Source of the DNA: Turritopsis dohrnii
Lineage: Eukaryota; Cnidaria; Hydrozoa; Anthoathecata; Oceaniidae
Assembly (NCBI GenBank): GCA_027922465.2
Contig: BQMF02000026.1
Coordinates: 310,001-374,000 of the forward strand
Length of the DNA stretch: 64,000 nucleotides
Direction: 5' to 3'
The translations under genes were made by a program, and so were the position numbers. Shown in pieces: positions 53,331 to 64,000 of this stretch. The notes below the pieces were generated by a model. It made no database searches. It had not been told where the DNA came from and saw nothing but the letters and a program-made list of their open reading frames with translations. Position 1 is the stretch's first letter, and each line of letters starts with the position of its first letter.

Positions 53331-54770
53331 TTCAATTGGGGATGCAATGCAATGATTGCCCCATGGTCATAAAAAAAACGCCACGCCACGTGCTACTATA
53401 CAATATTCGTAAAAAACGCCTCTACGTGGTTTTACGCGCAACTAAGAAGAGGTTGACCGTAAATTAAAATTAAATATACTCTCTAAAATAGTGATATTTT
53501 TACCTTTTATTTACATTACTGTTTTAACGAAACTTTTCCAATCAATTTCCTTCTTGCTCGTGTAACTTTTATCAGGATTAATCACTCACTCTGCCTTTGG
53601 ATTGTATTTCATTACAATCTAGTCACTTAAAATTATGGAAGATTAAGTCTCATTAAACCATATATAGTTGCAAATTTCAGAAAATCATTTTTAACTTATG
53701 TTATCTATTTCACATGGATTAAATTTTGTGAAGATAGGGTTGTCAGAATTTTTTTTCTTACAACATCCCTGCAAAACTTACAATATTAACTGCTATTATT
53801 TTCATAGCTTGTAATTTTTCCAGGCGCAAATTTTAGCAATTTCTTGTGGATTTATTTATTTATATATTTATTATAAAAAAAAGTCCACAAATAATTCATG
53901 TTTTTTATTTTCCTACAATCTTTTTTCAAATACGCCGATTTCATGCCATAACACTCTGTGTTGTCATTTTGCTGTGGGTTTTTTCTAATGGTTGTGTGTT
54001 GTCAAATTGTCTGGTCCATGTTTCTGTCAATTAGTATTCTATGACAGACAAAACCTTTTTTCTTTTATATGTATTTACCGTATCTCATCTAATAAATACC
54101 GCCCTCTGATAAACGCTGCATCTTGAAAAATGGTGTTTATTAGAAAACAAGCTGAAGAAGAAATAGGTTAAAAAGTTTATAGTTTTATTTGTCTTCTATG
54201 AACAAATTCTTCTTCGTTTGCAAAAATTTTAATCGATGTGTAATGCTGTGGCGTTAATTAGAGGAAATATGATATTCATTTTTATTCCTTAAATAGATAG
54301 TTTGTTCCCAGCCGGCACATTTGTTAAAAAATCTCTGCGATTTCAATCTTTCAATGAGCAACAGATAACACTCATTCACTAACAAAGCAATGGAATGTCA
54401 TCCTTTATTTAAAACTTTTTGTACACTGCAATGTCTTCATTTACTACTAAGAAAAAACTTCACAGAGACTTTACAAAAACAAAGAACAGTCTACGCAGCA
54501 CGTGATGAAAATTAATAAGCGGGGGGGTCTTAATAAGGTCCGGGGGGGTCGGAAAAAAGTCGAAAAATTAATAAGCGTCCCCCCCCTTGTATTAAGGACC
54601 TTAGAGTATGTTTTATAAAGAGATGGTTAACCCAATGTTATGCATATACACAATAAGTTTTACTTTTAAGAATAATTCTGTTGAGGTCAATATTGATGAT
54701 TATTTTCACACTTCATAGAATAGAAATATAGAAATATAATAATAAAATAGAAATAAAATACGTTTTCTCA
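53331..54770. other. Intergenic 5' of KDM1A
   Basis: No gene. Near 54520-54600 there are opposed G7-8 and C7-8 tracts (gcgggggggtc, ccgggggggtcgg, gtccccccc) with 'aataagc' repeats, probably an element remnant. The KDM1A promoter and 5' UTR should lie in the last few hundred bases. Confidence 0.5.
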
Positions 54771-57700
54771 ATGAATCCAACGGGGCGAGGTGGTATCATG
54801 GAAAACGAAGATATGGAAGATGATGAAGATGAATTCCCTACAGGTTTAATTTCTTTGTATTGAAGCATCATTTTACAAGTTACACTTGATATTTTTGGTG
54901 TTATGATATCTTCAGTTCATTCTAATGTCTTTAAACTGAAACGTTAGAAACTCTTGAATTGAACTGGAATGATCAATAGTCTAAAAATTCAAGGTCTGAT
55001 AAAAGTTATTAAAACACAGTTCTGTCTATAAAGTATATTTTTGTAATACTAGACCTGGTCCTGTAAACTGTCCCATGTACTGTTGTTGTTGATTTAGATC
55101 CTGTAGAAGTCTTGAAAATTTCAGCAAAGAGTAAGTCATCTTAAATTTTAGTAATATTATTATCATATCAGTGCACATTCAGTCTGGAATCAAGTATAAC
55201 TAGAAGCCTCATGGCTTGAACAATTTCCGCATCAGGCCTAGAGGAAATTGCTTTAGGCTAACTTTCAAGATAACTGAATGACTATCCATTCTTTTCTTGC
55301 TGCTTATGTGAGAACAGGTCTATCACAATTCCCAAAATGTGAGTTACGGTTCACATGGAAAATAAAATGATATTCGATAGAAGTGAACCAAAATCATTTG
55401 AAAAAAAGGCTGTATGGGATTGAAGACTTCACAACACTATTAAACTATTAAAGTTATACAAGCAAACTCGTTTAAAAACTGAAGACCTCGGCTATTTATG
55501 ACCAAATCTGCAAGTAACTGCCTACTTTGATATCAGGACCTTACAATTGTTTTTCGTGCACACCTTCCAAATGTGAATTTGGTGATATATTTAAGTAAAC
55601 ATTACATGAAATTGTTCATAGCTTGCATTAATAGGAACAGGAGAAACTTGGGCATTTCAAAGATTTTAATCCATGACATTTAACAGGATTACAAGAAGAT
55701 AAAAATTATATTGCTTATACATAACTTAAATCAACATAACATACAATATATGAAAATCTATTTCTACTAAACCTACCAGTGGCGGTTCTAGAGGTAAGCC
55801 GCAACTTGTGTAGGAGAGTGTTAGCAATTCAAACATAAAAGAAAAAGGTTCAAATAATCCCATTGATAATATGAACTGAAGTCACAAATTATGTCAATGT
55901 ACTTCTCCACAAGTTGCAACTACACTCTAGATCCACCACTGTCTCCATATTACCACTTCCATAGAGTTTATAAATAACACCAATGTGGACTAACTTTTGC
56001 AAGCCAAGGTTTGAGAGCGTTTTGCGTGGATTAATTTTTTGAGTCGGAGCTTCTAAAGGAAAATGTTTGGATTTATATTTGCGAATGGGCACAAAGTGCA
56101 ATGCTTGTACTTTATAATAGCTAAAAGGGGAACTAAACTTGAAAATTTAATTTTTCAAAAATCTTTTTCTACTTAACCTGTCTGTTAATATAACTTAAAA
56201 AATCATAATTTTATAAGCGAAAGAACTTTTATTCTACATGAACAAGCTCTTTATATTCCTGCATAAAGCCGGTTTTTTTTCAAGATCGCTGAAAAGTTTG
56301 GGATCTGGAGCTGAGAATTTATAATGACGTAGAAAAGTTCAAAATAAATGTAGCGTATGTTATACGAGAAAAGGAAACATATCTGAAAGTAGCAGTGATG
56401 AAAGTTTTAGTTACATATTTTTATATACGAACAACAAGTTCGTTCCGTATATAGCTTTGAGCCAACGGTATCTTCATCAGAAGATGAAGACAACGATAAT
56501 TCTGAAACCAATCGTACTGAAAGCGATCGTACTGCTGAAAGCAATCGTACTGAGTATACAGAGTGGTGCCTTTGTCAAAATTGCAAATTAATGACTACAG
56601 AGGTAGAGAGTATTTGCAGCGAAAATCACCATTTCCATGCCTGCCACATTGCAAAACCAATGGGTGCTTGATAAGTACAAGGAAATAGTTAATATACAAA
56701 AGGTACACAGAGCCAAAAAATGAGCAAATAAAATCATGAAATTTTGCGTGGATTTATTTTCACGAATCGTTCATTTCTTGACGTTTTGCGTCAATTTTTT
56801 TTTAAATATTTTTAAAAGTCACAAAACTTAATCCACGCAAAAAAAATCCCCTTAAGGTATTGTGTCCTAGAACATATTACACTCCAAATTTTCACAAGGC
56901 TTTAGTGATCTCATTGTATGTGATCTCATTGTATGTATATAATTGGTTGGATTCGAATCATCATCCAAAGTTTGTTTTCCTGACATATATCCAAACTAAT
57001 TCATTGTGCCTCCATTGAGCGGTTTGCAGGATTATTTTGAACAATGTAATCTTAAAATCTTTTAAATGTGAATTTAAAGCTAATCAGTTCCACACAGTGA
57101 TAACTTGACCGACCATTGTACAGTGATGAATAATTTGATACAGTCTGGAATTCCCCAAATTAGCTAATCCCTTCTTTAATTTATTACTGCTTTTCAATTC
57201 ACTATGATGTTTCAGAGCCAGAAAAACAGTTTTATAAGACATATCGTTCACCAATATCTTGCACATGTTTATACTTGCAGTATGTATGTTTGGATCAATT
57301 CATTCACAACACAAGTGATTTGTGCTGCTATGACAATGTCATTTGTTTTTGTTTTTCAATATCTCCAACTTTCGGTGTAATATTTATTAAATGAAACGAA
57401 CATATTTAATGCATTTATTGATAGGACGTATTCACCAGTAATTTTGATACTACATACATTTCTGCTGTGATATTTAAAGTTTTTTCACAACAAAGTTTCG
57501 TTTACTATCAAACATTCACCTTCTTTTTGAAGAATTTTTTTCCAGAGTCAGCCTAATATCAATATTTCCTCCATAAGGAATGTTCTCATGATTATATTTC
57601 GATTGCAATAGTAGATAAAGTCTTAAAATTCTTCTTCAAAGCTTCTTCTAAATAATCTATACAACTTCCTCAAAACATAAACCAATCGGTTCGAGAATGT

Positions 57701-60700
57701 TTCAAATGCTCGGTGTGCATATTTTACTGACTTTTTGGATTTCTGCGAAAGCAAGAAATACATTAAAACCGGCTCTGGGTTTTTTTTTTTCTGCTGTCCA
57801 AACCTAGCGGTTTTTTGAAATTTCGTGCGTGCGCCTACATGGATTCATTACATCTATGCGTAAAGCCATTTTTTCGTAGCACGAAGTTTCTTCCACGAGA
57901 AACTTCTGGCGACTGGTTGTAATTGCGGTAATACAGAAATCTAACATCGGTATTTGAAACTTCTATCTTTTGGTATGCTTTATTCTTAGTGATTTTTTAT
58001 CTTCCCATTTGCTTAATTGTAGGCTTATATCTGGGTACATCGGAGTAAAAGTGAGGTCTGTGTGAGGTTTGTCAGCAAGCCTCTAGCTGATCCTAGCTGA
58101 TCCTATCTTACCCTAGCTTCCTAGCCTATCCTAGCCTATCCTAGATAATCCTAGCTGACCAAGCAAAGCTTTGAGGCAAACTTGAGAAATACAAAAATTC
58201 ATCGAAGTGGCTCATAATTAAACTTTTAAAAGGTAAAATTTTTAAATGCTTCGTAGCTAGCTTAGCTAGATACGTAGTTACTTTAAAACATAGTATTTCC
58301 GATAAATTTTTTAATTTGTTTCTTATATTTTTTTTGAAAAAGTTTGTGTTTTTTTCTTTCGTTTTTATACATAGATTCTTTTTTTTAAAAAACTGTCATA
58401 TAAATCGCGTATCCAATCCATGGTTACGATTGGCACCTTTCTTTTCTTTGTATGCAATAGCTTATGTTGTTTTTAGTTAAGCCCTATTCACACTTTTTAA
58501 AAGTATTTTCGTCTTATCTATTTTTGATCTACAGTATATAATATGTTTGTTTTCAAGAAAAAACTACTTTCATTTTGATACTTAAAGTTTCATTCATTAA
58601 GCAATCGTCTCTCCATAACCATAAAAGTAGTATAAAATCTTCTTAACGTTTGTGTGTAAAGTGTTCAAAATGCTCAACAGGAAAGAGGAGCTTTAATATT
58701 TTTTGGATCTATAGTATGTATCATTGATGCTTTCATAGATTTCTAGGGTTTCATGCTTCAGCTGGTTTTGCAGAAATCCTTATGCCTGCAAGGGCATCTT
58801 GTTTTGTTTTTTTTTTTTTTCTGCTGTCCAAACCTAGCGGTTTTTTGAAATTTCGTGCGTGCGCCTACATGGATTCATTACATCTATGCGTAAAGCCATT
58901 TTTTCGTAGCACGAAGTTTCTTCCACGAGAAACTTCTGGCGACTGGTTGTAATTGCGGTAATACAGAAATCGAAAACTTTCTTTTCTAACATCGGTATTT
59001 GAAACTTCTATCTTTTGGTAAGCTTTCTTCTTAGTGCTTTTTTATCTTCCCATTTTCTTAATTGTAGGCTTATATCTGGGTACATCGGAGTAAAAGTGAG
59101 GTCTGTGTGAGGTTTGTCGGCAAGCCTCTTGCTGATCCTAGCTGATCCTATCTTACCCTAGCTTCCTAGCCTATCCTAGCTTATCCTAGATAATCCTAGC
59201 TGACCAAGCAAAGCTTTGAGGCAAACTTGAGAAATACAAAAATTCATCGAAGTGGCTCATAGTCATAGGTAAAATTTTTAAATGCTTCGTAGCTAGCTTA
59301 GCTAGATACGTAGTTACTTTAAAACATAGTATTTCCGATAAATTTTTTAATTTGTTTCTTATATTTTTTTCGAAACAGTTTGTGTTTTTTTTTCTTTCGT
59401 TCTTATACATAGATTCTTTTTTTAAAAAACTGTCATATAAATCGCGTATCCATGGTTACGATTCGCACCTTTCTTTTCTTTGTATGTAATAGCTTATGTT
59501 GTTTTTAGTTAAGCCCTATTCACACTTTTTAAAAGTATTTTTGTCTTATCTATTTTTGATCTACAGTATATAATATGTTTGTTTTCAAGAAAAAACTACT
59601 TTCATTTTGATACTTAAAGTTTCATTCATTAAGCAATCGTCTCTCCATAACCATAAAAGTAGTATAAAATCTTCTTAACGTTTGTGTGTAAAGTGTTCAA
59701 AATGCTCAACAGGAAAGAGGAGCTTTAATATTTTTTGGATCCATAGCATGTATCATTGATGCTTTCATAGATTTCTAGGGTTTCATGCTTCAGCTGGTTT
59801 TGCAGAAATCCTTATGCCTGCAAGGGCATCTTGTTTAAGTTTTAAAGGATAACTGAATTGGGAAGTTTTCAACATAAAACGGCTAAAATAACTTCTAAAA
59901 GCATCCAAAAGTATAAAAAAGTTAACATTTTTATGAATTAACATTATAAGTGGCCTTTTTGTATTACATTTTGCATAGAGTTTCGGGTCTTTCATTAACT
60001 ATTCTGAATAAACAAACAATCCGAAATCCGAACGGACTTTCTGAAAACGGCAAAAAACTGTTACATAGACAGTCAGATAGATAGATAGAATGTGTAAACC
60101 AAACAATTTCCTACGCATAGCGCGCGGAAATTGAAAAATATGGGTTTCATATCTGATGTTATTTCATATTGGTCAAATAGACAGATTTGGAATTTCATAT
60201 CAGCTTCACTTTTTCATGTAATATTAAATCTACTTCAAAACTTTGGATTGGATAAGATAAAGACAGACATATACAACCAAAGTTGCTGTTTATAAAAAAT
60301 GTAAGAATGTGGTCATTGTTAAAACCAAGAAGGAGTATTTTCATACAAAAGCCTGTGATGTTTTTTCTAAAATATTTAGCTCTTGAAGGATCTGCATTTG
60401 GTGGAAGACTACCTTCAGATCAGATGACTGCTCAAGAGGCTTCATGTTTTCAAGATATCAGCCAAGGATCAACAACACTGCAAAAAAAGTTCCTATACAT
60501 ACGAAACAGAGTTGTAAGTATGCAAATTTTGACACTTTTATTTTTTTTTTTTTTTCCTATAACTGTTTTGATTTTTCTAAAGATTCAACTTTGGCTAAGC
60601 CATCCAAGGGAAGAATTGATTATTGAAAATGTCATTCCAAATATAGAATCACCTTATGATGGTAAGGCTATTATGTTTTTAAATTCTGATGCTTATGTTT

Positions 60701-63700
60701 TGTGTAAGTATTTCGAATGCTGTGAACCGTGATAACTATCTGTTATCACTATCAACATTATTAGCAAATCTCTCACTAACATCTTATACCATCACTTACA
60801 TCTTTTACCAAGTGAGTTTTACACTCTTTTTGATTTCTACTGCGAAGATATAATACTAAAAAGTTATTATTTCATGATATAAATGCTCTGTCATGTCAGG
60901 TTAAGATGAAAAATGTTCATCTGCTATTAGCCAAATAGTTATGTTTTGACCATAGCTTCATTCAAAGACAGCCAAAAAAGTGGAGGAGTCCAATGTTTTC
61001 TGTATTAACTGTGATAATGTTGGTAGAGGCAAATTGTTAACTATTGTCTTTAAGAATTTCAGTTTTCTATGAAAGCACTGAGGTTTATAAAGTTCTCAAA
61101 CTCAATTCTGATTCGAATTTGTTGTGTATCTTGTTTTTAAAAAAATTCTTTTCTACAGATGATCCAGTATTAATCAAACGAGTTCATGCATTCCTACACC
61201 GATATGGTTCCATAAACATCGGCGTGTATCGCTTTCTTCGTCCACAACCTCAACTGAAAAATGCCCCAAAAATCATAGTGATCGGAGGTGGTGTATCTGG
61301 CTTAACAGCGGCTCGGCAATTGCAGTCATTCGGTTTTAATGTTGTGGTCTTGGAAGCTCGCGAACGAGTTGGTGGTCGAGTTGCAACATTTCGACAAGGG
61401 CAATTTATTGCTGATCTTGGTGCTATGGTGGTCACAGGATTAGGTATGAACTTAGATCATGATAACATTCTAAACTTGATAGTTCAATGAAAATCAGCAA
61501 ATTCACAAATTTTCAATTTGACCTTTAAGATGTGAAAAGAAAAACAATATCTGGTTAAACAAATAAAACGTGTTTTGTTTGTACAAATACCTCAAATGAA
61601 TTTCATTTTTCGTGATCTGAAATTTTTTTTTATAGGTGGAAATCCAGTAACTGTAATCAGCAATCAAGTGGATGTGAAATTAACTAAGATTCGTCAGAAA
61701 TGTCCTTTGTTCGAATCAAGTGGACAGATGGTATGTTTACCATTAATTGTTTTCATCCAGAAATGTGCGTGTTTTCAATGTTGCCCTGGAGAGAAACAGT
61801 CTAGGTTCCGGTCCTTTTTACACAGGCCCTTTACTTTTTCTGTAGGTTCCAAAGGAAAAAGACGAGTTAGTGGAACGCGAATTTAATCGGTTACTCGAAT
61901 CGACATCCTACTTATCTCATGTGCTTGGGTTTAATGCTTTATTTGCCAAACCACTGTCTCTTGGGAATGCCATCGAGTTAGTGATAAAGTTAGTGATAAA
62001 GTGTTACCATATCTCTTTGTTGTGTTTTTTGGTACTTAGCTATGTGTAAAGACAAGCAAAACCTTTACCAATGATAGAAAGTATTTTCATCTGGTCACTT
62101 CAAAATAAATGTCAACTGAGATATTGGAGCATGCTCTTATTTTGCTGTTTTCAGGTTAATGGAAAAACAAGTAAAAGAAAAGCAATGTGAGCATGCGCGT
62201 AAAATCATGGAGTTACAAAATACTTTACGAGAAGTGCAAGATGAGGCTAGTTCAATATGGTTTTTTTCGTAAACGCCGATGATTAGATTCAATTTCTGTC
62301 ATCTAGAGATGTTTTAAAATGATTTTTCGTAACAGATAGCTCCTTCCCTTCAACTTTCAGATGATGAAGTTATTGGAAAGGATTGAACCGTGTCACCAGG
62401 AATGGAAAGAACTAGTGCAAAATAAAAAACCGCCAAGGTATTTCGACAAACTATTCAGCTTCTCGATCCACTCTTCTTTATGTTGTTTAGATGTCTCTCG
62501 ATTGGTTTCTTTCTGGTTGATTGTTTTATTCTTCTGTTTAGAGATGTCACTGATGAATTTCTGATCAGAAGTAAACAGCGGGACGTCCTTGTTTTATTTC
62601 GAGTATGTATATGATCAAAATGGATGGTTGAAAGTTAGGAGTGAGTGTGAGTGTTAAGTTATTTTCGGGTTTTCTTATTGAGCGCGATCAATTCATTTTC
62701 AGGACTATGATTCCTTGGTTGAAAAACAAAAAGAACTTGAAAATAAGATAAAAGATTTCGAAGAAAACCCTCCAAGGTAACAATAGTAATGTTAATGAAA
62801 ACAACTGATTAGTTTATACTTTGACATTGTAATGCCTTCTTCAATTTCAGTGATGTGTATCTCTCATTGAGAGATCGACAGATACTGGACTGGCACTTAG
62901 CAAATCTTGAATTCGCAAATGCAACACCTCTTTCTTCCCTATCACTAAAACATTGGGATCAAGACGATGACTTCGAGTTCACTGGTAGTCACGTGACTGT
63001 AAGCAACGGCTTTTCATGCGTACCTGCAGCTTTAGCGGAAGGACTTGATATAAGGCTTAATACTGCAGTTCGAACAGTCAAGTACACTAGACAAGGTATG
63101 CTTTGTTTAGCGTGAATTTTCTCATGTCAACTCTTTGCATGTATAAATTACATCATGTCTCTCATCATTCTGAGTACATAATGCTGTTAGAATAATCGCA
63201 TTTAAGCTATCAGATATTTCGAAAACTTTGTTAAAACTTCGTCACCAGAAATAATACTGCGTGGTTTCCAAACTTCTTCTCCTTGTGTTGTTTTGTAGGT
63301 GTTGAAGTGGTCGGCGTCTCAAATAAAAACGGCGTGTCTACTAGCCATACTTTCAAAGCTGACGCTGTTTTATGCACTCTTCCTTTGGGTGTTTTGAAAC
63401 AATCTACTCCTCCCGCGGTACATTTTAATCCACCACTTCCTGATTGGAAGACCGGAGCAATTGAAAGGATGGGTTTCGGAAACTTGAATAAAGTAAGTGT
63501 GTAGTATAGTAGCTAGTCTTCGTATGCAACTGCTACCGAACAACCCCGATGTAGTGGAGTCGCGACGCCCCACTCCTCAATTCACTTTAAAAGCATTGTT
63601 TCTTTGCGGTAATCGAGTGACTGGCCTTTACACCACTCTGTTAGACTACTTTTCAATTTCTTTTAATTCAGGTTGTTTTGTGCTTCGATCGAGTCTTTTG

Positions 63701-63914
63701 GAACCCAACCACAAATTTATTTGGACACGTTGCTAGCACCACTGCCAACAGAGGAGAATTATTTTTGTTTTGGAGCATTTATAAAGCACCTGTTTTGTTG
63801 GCACTTGTTGCTGGTGAAGCCGCCAACAAATTGGAAACCTATCCTGATGACATCATTATCGGCAGGGCTATTGCAGTTTTAAAAGGAATATTTGGCAACA
63901 ATAATGTACCCCCG
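54771..63914 (+). CDS. KDM1A: KDM1A (LSD1) FAD-dependent histone H3K4 demethylase, 3' end beyond the window
   Basis: Removes mono- and dimethyl from H3K4 in CoREST-type complexes. Exons: 54771-54843, 55098-55130, 60380-60513, 60583-60661, 61159-61443, 61636-61730, 61846-61988, 62155-62245, 62361-62437, 62542-62602, 62703-62776, 62851-63095, 63299-63492, 63672-63914, then on past the edge. All phases agree. The N-terminus is short and acidic (MEDDEDEFP). The SWIRM domain spans exons 3-5 ([14 protein letters not shown]). The FAD-binding site is [17 protein letters not shown] in exon 5, followed by [14 protein letters not shown]. The Tower coiled coil is exons 8-11. The amine-oxidase core resumes with [20 protein letters not shown] and [14 protein letters not shown]. 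Exon 8 uses a GC donor. Exon 7 has two possible donors 12 bp apart. The C-terminal FAD/substrate part, including the catalytic lysine's surroundings, lies partly beyond the window. ATG 54771 is the first in frame in exon 1. Confidence 0.96.
56426..56671 (+). pseudogene. P2X7-tail-like zinc-binding ORF fragment in KDM1A intron 2
   Basis: 82-codon open stretch without a starting ATG. Acidic N-terminus ([12 protein letters not shown]), a repeated [15 protein letters not shown], then [20 protein letters not shown] and ENHHFHACH. The WCxCxNCxxM...E..C pattern resembles the cysteine-rich cytoplasmic tail of P2X7 receptors, a domain also found alone in many cnidarian proteins. Probably a retrocopy or a piece of a mobile gene. 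Confidence 0.45.
57779..58807 (+). repeat. 1.03 kb tandem duplication, copy 1 (KDM1A intron 2)
   Basis: From the T run before ctgctgtccaaacctagcgg to caagggcatcttgttt. Both markers recur 1030 bp downstream. It contains a small tandem array of 'cctagctgat'-type words (58080-58160). Confidence 0.93.
58808..59837 (+). repeat. 1.03 kb tandem duplication, copy 2
   Basis: Very close to copy 1, with small indels: an extra 'cgaaaactttcttt' at about 58970, and a few bases missing at about 59262 and 59448. Recent by its low divergence. Confidence 0.93.
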
Positions 63915-64000
63915 GTAAAATAATTTTTTTGTTGTCTGTGTTCATCACTTCCCTTTACTAGTTTTTGTTCAGAATATTTCGATTGCAAAATTTCTTCGTG

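Noticed and set aside
61575..61886. 103-codon ORF across KDM1A exons 6-7
   Set aside because: Runs through the exon 6 donor into intron; exon 7 is read in a different frame in the real transcript.

Overview
The window is nuclear DNA from an early-branching animal, most likely a cnidarian. The support is: AT-rich sequence; many-exon genes with GT-AG introns; animal genes TFG, PRDX4, MCMDC2 and KDM1A (LSD1); a MACPF protein with cysteine-rich C-terminal modules; and a very high density of inverted-repeat elements, LTR and non-LTR retroelements and minisatellites. The species cannot be fixed from the sequence alone. All exon structures below were built by hand from splice sites, reading-phase continuity and remembered family alignments.

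Layout. 0.95-5.6 kb (+): TFG in five exons; a phase-compatible exon inside intron 3 encodes an atypical homeodomain. 7.56-20.54 kb (+): ER-type peroxiredoxin PRDX4 in nine exons; intron 1 holds a 2.1 kb TA-flanked DNA element and intron 6 a 5.2 kb Ty3/Gypsy-type retroelement whose 3' LTR is cut to 18 bp. 22.44-30.9 kb (-): MCMDC2 in about 20 exons, with minisatellites of 38, 52, 16 and 23 bp in or beside its introns. 31.3-34.2 kb (-): an unknown 203-residue ORF and a 455-residue propeller-like ORF.

37.4-41.0 kb is different in style: short, closely packed, intron-poor ORFs on both strands, with membrane segments and coiled coils and several frame breaks. It looks like a decayed virus-like or Maverick-like gene cassette. 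Next to it is a single-exon 81-codon ORF (-) carrying the PPP1R15 (GADD34/CReP) PP1-binding and eIF2-phosphatase core. A decayed LINE has replaced the right end of the cassette.

42-46 kb is a patchwork of fold-back and MITE-type elements plus a tRNA-derived SINE. 46.4-49.2 kb (-) is a secreted MACPF gene with three cysteine-rich modules and three frame breaks. 49.9-53.3 kb holds further MITEs. 54.77 kb to the right edge (+) is KDM1A, incomplete at its 3' end, with a 1.03 kb tandem duplication and a zinc-binding P2X7-tail-like ORF in its long second intron.

The conserved host genes (TFG, PRDX4, MCMDC2, KDM1A) have unbroken reading frames. Frame breaks occur in the retroelement, the cassette and the MACPF gene, so real decay is more likely than general sequence error.
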